NCBI GenBank assembly: GCA_964035575.1
Contig: CAXIVB010000010.1
Coordinates: 1-40,708, forward strand
Length of the DNA stretch: 40,708 nucleotides
Direction of reading: 5' to 3'
DNA from: Rhynchopus sp. YZ270_cl-10
Lineage: Eukaryota; Euglenozoa; Diplonemea; Diplonemida; Diplonemidae
Part shown: positions 6,106 through 16,000 of the stretch, piece after piece
Position numbering within the stretch: position 1 is the stretch's first letter
Layout of the letters: each line of letters begins with the position of its first letter
The notes under the pieces: model-generated
What the model saw: only the letters and a program-made list of their open reading frames with translations
Database searches by the model: none
Told to the model about the DNA's origin: nothing
Made by a program: the position numbers and the translations under genes

Positions 6106-6127
6106 GGTCAGGCTAGTGTAAGCGGGG
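6106..6127 (+). repeat. 22-bp partial copy d of the dispersed element
   Basis: GGTCAGGCTAGTGTAAGCGG plus GG, identical to the 5' third of the 62-bp element. It lies 6 bp after copy c, so it looks like a truncated tandem copy. Confidence 0.85.
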
Positions 6128-6142
6128 TGGTCACATGGAGGA

Positions 6143-6172
6143 GCCTAATACGCAGAATTGACTACGCAGAGC
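6143..6172 (+). repeat. 30-bp dispersed element, copy b
   Basis: Exact repeat of 5733-5762. It stands just before the LSU 2430-like piece at 6188. Confidence 0.9.
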
Positions 6173-6187
6173 CCTAGGGGTGGTGGG

Positions 6188-6228
6188 GTCAGATAACGGA
6201 TAACCTGCCTACCCGGCTGGTTGGGTAA
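6188..6228 (+). rRNA. LSU rRNA fragment, about 2420-2440
   Basis: GATAACGGATAACCTGCCTA followed by CCCGG resembles TCAACGGATAAAAGGTACCCCGGGG, the strand leading into the peptidyl-transferase ring. AACGGATAA is the key match. In normal LSU rRNA the GGGATAAC strand would follow at once; here that strand lies 1.7 kb upstream at 4529. Confidence 0.52.
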
Positions 6229-6269
6229 AGGGGTCCCTGTCCGAGGACTGAGACGGTAGAGTGCAGATG

Positions 6270-6306
6270 TACGCCCAATGCGCACGTTCCCCGAAGGGCG
6301 TATACT
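6270..6306 (+). rRNA. rns: SSU rRNA piece, about 1375-1392 (helix 28 strand)
   Basis: GCGCACGTTCCCCGAAGGGC followed by GTATAC matches GTGAATACGTTCCCGGGCCTTGTACAC. ACGTTCCC is exact. The chain then runs into a hairpin-rich insert (6318-6378) before the decoding-site strand at 6380. Confidence 0.62.
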
Positions 6307-6317
6307 AGTGGTTGGTT

Positions 6318-6378
6318 GCATCTGCCGGGTGACCCGAGGCGCAAGCGCCCGCCACCCTCCGTTGGTCCTAACAGATGC
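6318..6378 (+). other. Hairpin insert between SSU 1390 and 1395 strands
   Basis: GCATCTG (6318-6324) pairs with CAGATGC (6372-6378). Inside are CGGGT-G-ACCCG, GGCGC-AA-GCGCC and a GGGTG/CACCC pairing. Both outer flanks carry GGTTGGTT. It interrupts what is normally an unbroken strand, so it is either an inserted element or a spacer that separates two rRNA pieces. Confidence 0.6.
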
Positions 6379-6379
6379 G

Positions 6380-6435
6380 GTTGGTTAAGTACACACCACG
6401 GGAGGTGCGGTTTTACCACAAGGACTGAGATCCAA
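6380..6435 (+). rRNA. rns: SSU rRNA fragment, decoding strand (about 1394-1500)
   Basis: GGTTAAGTACACACCACGGG matches the universal CTTGTACACACCGCCCG that starts helix 44 at the decoding site. The following GGTTTTACCACAAGGA may be a shortened helix 44 leading to the GTCGTAACAAGG strand. Helix 44 would be strongly reduced. The 3' end of SSU rRNA is not identified with confidence. Confidence 0.7.
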
Positions 6436-6457
6436 GGGCGGTCATCAGATAGAGGGC

Positions 6458-6491
6458 GGTTGAAAGGAGGGGTCTGAAATGGTGGAATGGG
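6458..6491. repeat. 34-bp spacer-type sequence inside the rRNA block
   Basis: GGTTGAAAGGAGGGGTCTGA through AATGGTGGAATGGG is identical to 333-366 in the left spacer, and related to AATTGAAAGGGCACG..AATGGTGGAATGG in the 371-bp repeats. It is the only spacer word set within the otherwise complex block, so it probably arrived by recombination with spacer DNA. Confidence 0.88.
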
Positions 6492-6964
6492 TGGGAAGAC
6501 GTAGTATCCACTGCTCACACATAGACATATAGATGTGCCTCCGCAGCAGTGGAGGGCGAGGAGCAGACCAACTGCACATACGGAGTATCCACGAGAGCCG
6601 TAAGCTGCACTTCAGAGCTCAAGGTATACATAGAGAGTACAGTAGCATCATGCTCAATGCACAGAGGGCTTGCACCCCTCATCATCATCCTCTATAGCAG
6701 GTGGTAATGGCTAACGGCATGTAGCCATGTGCCCCAACTTGCTGTACAGCAAGGAGGGTGCCTGCGGAGGAGGGTGTTGTGGTCATGGAGCGGCATTGGC
6801 TAGAACGAGGAGCATAAGAGCTCATGCTCATATACCACTCACGCGTGTGTGCAGCATACAGCGTACCCCATGCCCCACATAGATGGTCCCCGCTATGTAG
6901 AACGCATAGGCCGCAACAAGAGTGTGCATAGCCACCAAGAGCATGCTGCCCATCATCAGAGCTG
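6492..6964. other. Complex region after last recognised rRNA piece
   Basis: Non-repetitive sequence with a 16-bp perfect palindrome CTTGCTGTACAGCAAG (6738-6753), ATGGC..GCCAT near 6707-6727 and the phrase CCACGAGAGCCG near 6588, a weak second sarcin-ricin candidate. It may hold more rRNA pieces. A short hydrophobic frame on the minus strand is listed separately. Confidence 0.5.
6828..6956 (-). CDS. Doubtful 42-codon hydrophobic frame
   Basis: Starting at the paired ATGs (6951-6956, minus strand), a 42-codon frame contains one membrane-like stretch, LLVAMHTLVAAYAFYIAGTI, followed by YVGHGVR and an HTR near the end. It lies in unique sequence, unlike the other open frames. H-x-LV-x(4)-F-x(3)-G-x-IY faintly recalls a helix of mitochondrial ND4, but the frame is far too short for that protein and the likeness may be chance. 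It could equally be the shadow of an RNA gene. There is no support beyond hydrophobicity. Confidence 0.12.
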   Translation of the reverse strand: MMGSMLLVAMHTLVAAYAFYIAGTIYVGHGVRCMLHTRVSGI

Positions 6965-9254
6965 ATGGGGTCAAAGGGGTCATTTTGAGGGGGTCCCCAG
7001 ATCTGAGGGGGTCCCCAAAATGGTGCAATTGAAAGGGCACGTTTGAAATGGTGGAATGGGGTGTCCTAAAATGGACCATTTTGGGACCCTTTTGAGGACC
7101 CATTTTGACCCCTTTAGGGGGTATATGGGGTATATGAGCATATGGAGCAGGTGTGAGGAGGTGTGGGCACATGGGCACATGGGGTCTAAAGGGCATATAG
7201 CTACAGGTACGTAGGGGTACTATATGAGGTACATGTACATGTATGTAAGTACATATAAGTGCATATAACCATGCATGGACCCATATGGCCTGAGGACCTA
7301 GGGGGTCATGGGTAGGGACCCAAAAGGGGTCAAAATGGGGTCAAAAGGGGTCATTTTGAGGGGGTCCCCAGATCTGAGGGGGTCCCCAAAATGGTGCAAT
7401 TGAAAGGGCACGTTTGAAATGGTGGAATGGGGTGTCCTAAAATGGACCATTTTGGGACCCTTTTGAGGACCCATTTTGACCCCTTTTAGGGGGTCTGGAG
7501 CCATGGGAACAGGGTGGCTAGAGGGCCTATATTTAAGGGTCTAAATAGGTACTATATGGGGTATAAGGGGTCCCATATGAGCAGGGTGGCTAGAGGGCCA
7601 TGGGAGGTCCCAAAAGGGTCCCAAAATGGACCCCTTTTTGGGACCCCTCAAAAGGGCCTGATGGACCACTGTAGGCAAAACGGGCCAAAGTGGTAAAATA
7701 GGGTCATAAAAGGGGTCACTTTTTGGACCAAAAAGGGGTCCAAAATGGGACCTCAAAAAGGGTCTTTTTGGGCGTCAATGTTCATAGATTTAGGGGTCAA
7801 AATGGGTCCTAAAATGGGTCCTAAAATGGGCCAAAAAGGGTCATTTTGAGGGGGTCCCCAGATCTGAGGGGGTCCCCAAAATGGTGCAATTGAAAGGGCA
7901 CGTTTGAAATGGTGGAATGGGGTGTCCTAAAATGGACCATTTTGGGACCCTTTTGAGGACCCATTTTGACCCCTTTAGGGGGTATATGGGGTATATGAGC
8001 ATATGGAGCAGGTGTGAGGAGGTGTGGGCACATGGGCACATGGGGTCTAAAGGGCATATAGCTACAGGTACGTAGGGGTACTATATGAGGTACATGTACA
8101 TGTATGTAAGTACATATAAGTGCATATAACCATGCATGGACCCATATGGCCTGAGGACCTAGGGGGTCATGGGTAGGGACCCAAAAGGGGTCAAAATGGG
8201 GTCAAAAGGGGTCATTTTGAGGGGGTCCCCAGATCTGAGGGGGTCCCCAAAATGGTGCAATTGAAAGGGCACGTTTGAAATGGTGGAATGGGGTGTCCTA
8301 AAATGGACCATTTTGGGACCCTTTTGAGGACCCATTTTGACCCCTTTAGGGGGTATATGGGGTATATGAGCATATGGAGCAGGTGTGAGGAGGTGTGGGC
8401 ACATGGGCACATGGGGTCTAAAGGGCATATAGCTACAGGTACGTAGGGGTACTATATGAGGTACATGTACATGTATGTAAGTACATATAAGTGCATATAA
8501 CCATGCATGGACCCATATGGCCTGAGGACCTAGGGGGTCATGGGTAGGGACCCAAAAGGGGTCAAAATGGGGTCAAAAGGGGTCATTTTGAGGGGGTCCC
8601 CAGATCTGAGGGGGTCCCCAAAATGGTGCAATTGAAAGGGCACGTTTGAAATGGTGGAATGGGGTGTCCTAAAATGGACCATTTTGGGACCCTTTTGAGG
8701 ACCCATTTTGACCCCTTTTAGGGGGTATATGGGGTATATGAGCATATGGAGCAGGTGTGAGGAGGTGTGGGCACATGGGCACATGGGGTCTAAAGGGCAT
8801 ATAGCTACAGGTACGTAGGGGTACTATATGAGGTACATGTACATGTATGTAAGTACATATAAGTGCATATAACCATGCATGGACCCATATGGCCTGAGGA
8901 CCTAGGGGGTCATGGGTAGGGACCCAAAAGGGGTCAAAATGGGGTCAAAAGGGGTCATTTTGAGGGGGTCCCCAGATCTGAGGGGGTCCCCAAAATGGTG
9001 CAATTGAAAGGGCACGTTTGAAATGGTGGAATGGGGTGTCCTAAAATGGACCATTTTGGGACCCTTTTGAGGACCCATTTTGACCCCTTTTAGGGGGTAT
9101 ATGGGGTATATGAGCATATGGAGCAGGTGTGAGGAGGTGTGGGCACATGGGCACATGGGGTCTAAAGGGCATATAGCTACAGGTACGTAGGGGTACTATA
9201 TGAGGTACATGTACATGTATGTAAGTACATATAAGTGCATATAACCATGCATGG
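6965..9254. repeat. 371/372-bp repeat array, six copies (unit 1)
   Basis: Copies, anchored on GGGGGTCCCCAGATCTGAGG, begin near 6977, 7345, 7848, 8213, 8584 and 8956. The second is interrupted: after its left half comes about 330 bp of other GGGGTC-type spacer (7495-7840) in place of the ATATGG-rich half. Two subtypes differ by one T (CCCCTTTAGG, 371 bp; CCCCTTTTAGG, 372 bp). Each full copy ends in a run of GTAC/ATAT words (TACATGTACATGTATGTAAG) and CCATGCATGG. Minus-strand open frames of 66-122 codons come from this repeat and are not genes. Confidence 0.95.
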
Positions 9255-9364
9255 TCTCCACCAGCTCCACAGGATGGGAGGTCCAGACCCCTCAGGGGTC
9301 CAGACCCCTCAGACCCCTGAGACCACCTCCTGGGGGTCTGAGGTCCTGGGAAGCGCCGATTTTA

Positions 9365-9601
9365 TAAACTACCTCTTACCACGCGCGCGCGCGCGATATG
9401 TTAGTTGCACCCCCTTTTGGACCATCTGGGGTCCAGATCTGGACCATGGTCTACAGGCCAAATAGTGTCATATTGGGGTCTCAGAATGGACCACCAAATA
9501 TCACCCTTTTTATGGCACTTAGGACTGGCAGGGGTTGTATAAACCCGACATGGCCATATTGGGACCTCTGGGGGTCCAGGTAGATGTCGGGTTTCGACAT
9601 C
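9365..9601. promoter_or_regulatory. Candidate control module B: (CG)7, palindrome, hairpin
   Basis: (CG)7 at 9382-9395 is followed by ATATGTTAGTT exactly as in module A. Then come a 16-bp perfect palindrome GGTCCAGATCTGGACC (9430-9445), AAACCCGACATGGCC near 9541, and the hairpin GATGTCG-GGTTT-CGACATC (9583-9601) followed by TTTT. Order and spacing mirror module A (2070-2350), with matching phrases just before the hairpin, so the two are diverged duplicates. Copies lie at 18699-18935, 28291-28527 and 37512-37748. Function unknown; promoter, origin or recombination site are the options. Confidence 0.45.
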
Positions 9602-10077
9602 TTTTGGACCCCTAAGGGGTCTGGAGGCCTCCTATTTAATGGACCACTTTGGGTACACCCCTTTGGAGCACCTCGGGTCCAGGCATGAGGAGGGTCCAGG
9701 ACCCATATATTGCCTATATAGACCATAGTATGGGTCACCATATGGACCCCATTTTGACCCCCTTTTGACCCCAAAATGGGTCCTTTTGAGGACCCTAAAA
9801 GGGGTCAATTCAGCCCATTTGGGGGTCCTGAGGTCCCCAAACGGTTCAAAACAGCATTGCCCGGTCGGATGCAGCGGACCTCTTAAAATGGCATGCTGAC
9901 CTCAAAATAGGACCTCTGGAGATCACCCTTTTGGACCACCTCTTGACATGTCAACATGATGCACATAACGTGCAACACATGTGTGTGTACATGTACCCAT
10001 TATGCCCTATATAGCCCCTTAACCTATACACCACCATATACATGGAGTGTAAGGAGGTCTACATGCTTTAGACCCCC
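9602..10077. other. Right-hand spacer, no gene seen
   Basis: GGGGTC/GACCCC words continue, with CATTTTGACCCCCTTTTGAC and its partial inverse GGGTCCTTTTGAGG nearby. The stretch 9930-10060 is less repetitive and contains ACACATGTGTGTGTACATGT. No rRNA motif or coding content is seen. Repeated at the end of units 2, 3 and 4. Confidence 0.75.
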
Positions 10078-10863
10078 TTTTGAAAGGGGTCTCAAAAGGG
10101 GTCAATGAGGAGCATATGAGGTGTACCCAAAGTGGTCATATAACACATATGGAGTCATATGGGGTCATGTCCATTTAGGGCATATGTATAGAGAGAGTAG
10201 ATCAAATGGGGTGCCATGCTGGAAAGGGACCTAAATACATGGTCCAAAATGGGTCCAAAAGGGGTCATTTTGAGGGTCAAAGTTCATAGATATGGGGTCA
10301 TTTGAGGGTCAAAGTTCATAGATATGGGGTCATTTGAGGGTCAAAGTTCATAGATATGGGGTCATTTGAGGGTCAAAGTTCATAGATATGGGGTCCTCAG
10401 ATATGGGGTGGTTGAAAGGAGGGGTCTGAAATGGTGGAATGGGGTGCCATCCTGGGCGTCAAAGTTCATAGATATGGGGTCATTTGAGGGTCAAAGTTCA
10501 TAGATATGGGGTCAAAATGGACCCCTTTTGACACAGAGAGTCGTCCAAATGGCCCCTTTTTGTATGCCCTAGGGGGTCCAAAAGGGGGTCCAAAAGGGCC
10601 AAAAGGGCCATTTTGGGGGGTACCCCAAAAAGGGACCTTCCTGGCGCCCGACCCCAAAATGGACCCAAATCCGGAGGACCCCCTTTTTGGGGTACCACCC
10701 GTTTTGTGTCACTTTTGGATTGGTCCCTGTATAAAACGGTCCAAACCCGAAAAGGGCCATTTGAGCCCCTATAGGGACCGGGGGATGAGGGGTCCAAAAG
10801 GGGTCCAAAAGGGGTCAAAATGGGGGTCCTGAGGGGTCTACAAGCCTGTGTAAGGCAGCTGAG

Positions 10864-11833
10864 GGGGGTCTACAAGCCTGTGTAAGGCAGCTGAGGGGGT
10901 CTACAAGCCTGTGTAAGGCAGGGGGTATAGTCTCGCGCCTGTAGGGTCCAAAAGGGGTCAAAATGGGGGTCCTGAGGGGTCCCAAAAGGGGTCAAAAGGG
11001 GTCAAAATGGGCCATTTTGGGGTACCCCAAAAAGGGACCTTCCTGGCGCCCGACCATTTTGGGACCCTAATTTGGAGGACCCCCTTTTTGGGGTACCACC
11101 CATTTTGTGTCAACTTTGGACTACTCTCTGTATGAAAGTGTCCAGACCTGAAAAGGGCCCTTTTTGCCCTATATGGACCCATTTTGGGACCTCCTGAGGA
11201 CCCCATCTGGACCCCAAAATGACCCCATTTGAGCCAAATCCTACATCAAATGCCCCCTTTTTGTATGCCCTAGGGGGTCCAAAAGGGGTCAAAATGGGGT
11301 CATATGAGCCAAATCCTACATCAAATGGGTCTATTTAGTGTCCCAAAAGGGGGTCTACAAGCCTGTGTAAGGCAGCTGAGGGGGTCTACAAGCCTGTGTA
11401 AGGCAGGGGGTATAGTCTCGCGCCTGTAGGGTCCAAAAGGGGTCAAAATGGGGGTCCTGAGGGGTCCCAAAAGGGGTCAAAAGGGGTCAAAATGGGCCAT
11501 TTTGGGGTACCCCAAAAAGGGACCTTCCTGGCGCCCGACCATTTTGGGACCCTAATTTGGAGGACCCCCTTTTTGGGGTACCACCCATTTTGTGTCAACT
11601 TTGGACTACTCTCTGTATGAAAGTGTCCAGACCTGAAAAGGGCCCTTTTTGCCCTATATGGACCCATTTTGGGACCTCCTGAGGACCCCATCTGGACCCC
11701 AAAATGACCCCATTTGAGCCAAATCCTACATCAAATGGCCCCTTTTTGTATGCCCTAGGGGGTCCAAAAGGGGTCAAAATGGGGTCATATGAGCCAAATC
11801 CTACATCAAATGGGTCTATTTAGTGTCCCAAAA
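10864..11833. repeat. 485-bp direct duplication (two copies, unit 2)
   Basis: It has the same two-copy arrangement as unit 1, at 10864-11348 and 11349-11833, including the single-base difference between copies. Confidence 0.95.
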
Positions 11834-13096
11834 GGGGGTCTACAAGCCTGTGTAAGGCAGGCAGGGTCCATTTGAGGGTCAAAGTTCATAGATATGGGGT
11901 CCTCCGAGCTCCAAGGTGCCCCTGTAAGGTGACGTTTACCTGAGCACTGCCTCTAAAGCCCTACTACGCCCCATCACATTTCACCACACCACACCACACC
12001 ACACCACAGGCCTCCAAACAGCCCCAAATAAGGGCCCAAAATGGACCTCCAAATGGGTCCCAAAACAGGGCATTTGGGGCCTGAGACTATACCTCCACAC
12101 CTTGCACTTTGGCCTCATTTTGGTCTTTTTGGGGGCTTGGGTCTGAAAGAGCAATAACCACCTTATCACGCGCGCGCGCGCGATATGTTAGTTTGGGCAC
12201 TTTGGGGCACCCTCTCAGATCTGGTGGGAAAAGGTCAAATGGCATGAAATGCCTACTTTAAGGCCTTAATCAGATCTGGACTTGATAGCATGTGGTCCGG
12301 ACCGGACCACCCGTTAATCACCCAAAACTGATAAAATAGGTCGTCTAAACCCAACATCGCCTTTTTGCCATTTGGGCCTCGAGCTGGGAGGATGTCGAAA
12401 AGTGTCGAAATCAGCACTTTTCGACATAATATGGGCACTTCTGGCCCGACCCTCTACAAGCCCGTGTAAGGCAGAGATGTCGGAAATGGACACTTTTAGG
12501 GCACATGCCTCTTTATGCACCCTCAAAGTGTGCACAAAGACCTGCAGGGGTAAGGGTGGATGCAGCGCACCATGCTAAAAGGGTACATCTTAGCATGGTA
12601 CACAAGGTCTTGTAGCAGGTACCCAATATGTCCTATATGGGCCAACACTACTTTAGACCCTTAAATATCCTCTTTAGATGGGAGTTCCATGATATACCTC
12701 TTTAGACAGGTATGGACCCGGATCGGCTCATATCCAAAGGGACACCCATGGGGAGTCCTGAGTGCACCCAAAGGGGTGAAAGGTGGTGGTCCATTCTGAG
12801 ACCCCAATATGACACTATTTGGCCTGTAGGACCAGGTGTGGATTTGGACACCCTGAGGTCCAAATACGGGGTCTCAAAAGGGGTCTAAATGGGTACCCCT
12901 CCAGACCCCATTCTGGAGGAGCACCAGATATGGGGCCAAAAGGTGGACCAGCTTTTGGTGCTCAACCTACCAGAGAGTAGATCAAATGGCTCTCAACCCA
13001 CTGCCTTTTAGGAGCCTAAATGCCCGCCGTGTTGGAGTCCCTTGTGTGTCATTCCACGATGGCCAACAAGGGGGTCCATAATGGGCCCTGACGCTA

Positions 13097-16000
13097 TCAC
13101 CATTTGAAGCACGGAGGGTGCCCATCAACACACACACCTCCGACTGAGGACCCAAAGCCAGATACCAGGGTGCACTACATCCCCAGCTCAAGGGCGGACC
13201 GCACTGGCTCCAGGTCAACAGTCTGTCCCTGCCTTCAGCACCCAACTCCTAGCCTTATAGCACTGCCCTGCTCGCGACCCGGACTCCCGTTATGCACGCA
13301 TTCGGCCGGGGAGCCAAGGTACTAACCGCACCCACTCCGTAGCTAAGCTACGGCAGCCTGTCATGGGAACACATGACGCGGTCGTGGCGGGCTGACGGTC
13401 CGGGGCACCCTAAGGTGACCGTTCTCGCCAGGGGCTAAGGCCCTATCGAGCAGTGGCCGGGCCACTGCTCTCACCCAGCAGATGCAAAGACTAGGAGGGA
13501 TGACTATATGGGAAGAGGTGTGCGAGCTGACTTACCTACGATATGAGACTGTGTTGTGCCGTGTCTTAAGCTGATTGTATCGGGATCTGTCGCCTAAAGC
13601 TACCATGCTAGCAGTAGGGCCCTGGTGAGACAGGGGATCGACAGTAGGGATCACGGCTGACTGCAAGCTGGGGATACATACGCGGTAGCACGTACTCCGA
13701 GGGGCGTCTCAGCCTGTGGTACGAATACCAGCCAACGGAGCGCTCCTAACGTAATAAGTGGACGTGTTGGGGTGGCTCTCATGATGCACAGACTCCTAGC
13801 GAGGCCATGTCTCACGGGCAGTCTGCAGCAAAGACAGGCCCTTGGTCCACTCATGCCATCGGCCCTAAGGGCGAACTAGGCAGCGGAGCAGGGTAAGGGC
13901 CAACGTCTCAACGTGCAGCCTACGGCCGGTGAGGGCTCTAGACTAGTAGCGATAAGACCATGGCTTGTGGGCCAGCGGGTCCTCTGTGGAATAGTCGCAG
14001 CCATCCGCCGATGGAGTCCTCCTCTGTCGTACATCAGCTCCTTAGAGCCAAAGAGGGTGGGAAGTGTGGGAGCACCCATCCAGGGCTCTTACACACTGCT
14101 GCAACTACCTTGCTGATGCGTAACAGATACCCCTGTGCACTACTAGCTAACTGACTGACTGACGTGGATGTGCCTCGGTCGTGTTTCACAGCAAAGGAGC
14201 GGCAAAGCCACCGATGCTGTGAGATAGCAGCTAGCCCCTCTCACGAGACTAACCGGCCCCCTGCGGAGATAAGGCCACTATCTGACCATCCAACGACACA
14301 CCCCCCAGCCACCATACCGTTGGGTATGGCTGTCAGGTGGGTTAAGAGCCTGTAGAAGGACCCTTAGCTAGTGTGGACTCCCGGACCAGGGACAGGTGGG
14401 CTACGTTGGCTCGTAGTCACCACCTGGGTGATCCGGACGGTTGCAAAGCCGGGCGTATCCGTCCGTACGCATCAAACAAGTCATGATGGAGTTGTCGTGA
14501 CTCACGGGACGATGGACCCACCACGGAACACTATCAGCACTCCCATAGATCAAGTCTATGGTGAGGATCTACAAGCCCACAGGGTTATGCACCTGTGGCT
14601 GTATATGGGATAACTAACCCTCGCTCCTAGGGGGCATTACGTGGACTCCCTGGTTAGGGGAGCCCACACCGTGCCGGCGGCTGTACAGCATAACATATCA
14701 TCTCTATGCACCTGCACGCCGAGACCACTTACCTCGACGCATGCATCACCTAAGGACCCCCAACTGATGTAGCCCTAAGCACCGAAGTGCTTGTTGCATT
14801 AGGACGTCAGCCTACCGTGATTAGGGGATCCAAGGTACATAGAGATGGCACCTATGGCATAGATATAGAGCTCATAGAGGAGGTGGGGGTTAGCCCTTCG
14901 ACTGCAACGCCTTCGGCACGCACACCCAGAGTTGGCACGATGGCCGCATCCAGGTGCTTCACGCGTACACGTACCTCCTACCACCTTCAGCTATAGTACT
15001 AACACCAGCCCCCTCAGCACTGAGAGGTTACCTGGCGCCCCGTGCCGTGATTGGGGAGTACTAGTCGCATCCAGTAGCAGCTCTATATCCTAATCCACAC
15101 GCGCTACGGACTGGTGGGTCCCGATATATAAGGGTGGCCGAAGCCTGAGGGGTTAGGGACCGTAACTTCCACCTTGATCGGCGTACACCTGGGACTGGAG
15201 CGTGCCTAGGCCAATGAGATACCTGAGGCTGTGGGCGTGCACCTCTGGATGGTCCCGTAGGTCCTCCGTGAGGGTAGAAATGCAGATGTCGCTCCTTGCG
15301 GAGGTAGTTAGATCAGGTGAGGTCTGAGAGCCCACTCCACTAACTACCACTCGAGTATAGACAGCGCCTATACCCTTACCGCCTGCAGGACCACAATCCG
15401 AAGACTGCTTAAAGGGTCCATAGGGACAGCAAATGAGATGGAAGCCTGAAGTGTCCTGCATGATCACATCTCCCCGCGTTAGCCGACAGGAGCAGATACA
15501 GTACAGGGGGAAGTAAGGTCAGGTGGGATCAGGTCAGGCTAGTGTAAGCGGGGAGATACTCAGAGTGGCCGAGGCCGAAGGGTTGGTCGGATCAAGCTCG
15601 GGGGCTGTATGCATGGCAGCTGTACACTACAGTCCCTTATGGACTCAGGAGGCCGGTTAGGAAGGGGATACCCTCGCGCCTGCCTTCCAGCAACGAGAGC
15701 CCCTACACCCCTCACGGGCCGGAACAGCACCTAAGTACTGAACCGAAGTGTCCTTACGGAGCACTCCTCCTGCGTAGAATACAGCATCTACATACGTGTA
15801 TAGAGAGTGGCCTAATACGCAGAATTGACTACGCAGAGCACTTACCAACGGGGGAGGTCAGGCTAGTGTAAGCGGGGAGATACTCAGAGTGGCCGAGGCC
15901 GAAGGGTTGGTCGGATACGGATCACCCAGTATCAAGAGCACTCCCATCCCGTCCTGGTCTTCCACACCTAGGCGTATCTGGACACTACAAAGGTGAAATG

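Larger units (their letters stand above)
1..10077. repeat. Long tandem unit 1 (10077 bp)
   Basis: The opening sequence TTTTGAAAGGGGTCTC recurs at 10078, 19412, 29004 and 38225, which sets the unit boundaries used here; the phase is arbitrary. This is the longest unit. It holds two copies of the 485-bp spacer repeat and six of the 371/372-bp repeat. The rRNA-fragment block lies at about 3020-6435. Confidence 0.97.

Noticed and set aside
6580-6605. CCACGAGAGCCG as the sarcin-ricin loop
   Set aside because: The loop ACGAGAG fits, but the flanking AGT and GGACCGG do not. The candidate at 4158-4182 has the better flanks, though neither is secure.
2821-6964. Ordinary nuclear or bacterial-type rDNA operon
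   Set aside because: Conserved cores are short, strongly diverged, out of order and mixed between SSU and LSU; there is no continuous 16S/18S or 23S/28S and no 5S or ITS layout.
6965-9254. Repeated minus-strand frames of 66-122 codons beginning MPFRPHVPMCPH or MCPCAHTSSH
   Set aside because: They recur once per 371/372-bp repeat and in two frames of the same DNA, so they reflect the repeat and not a gene family.
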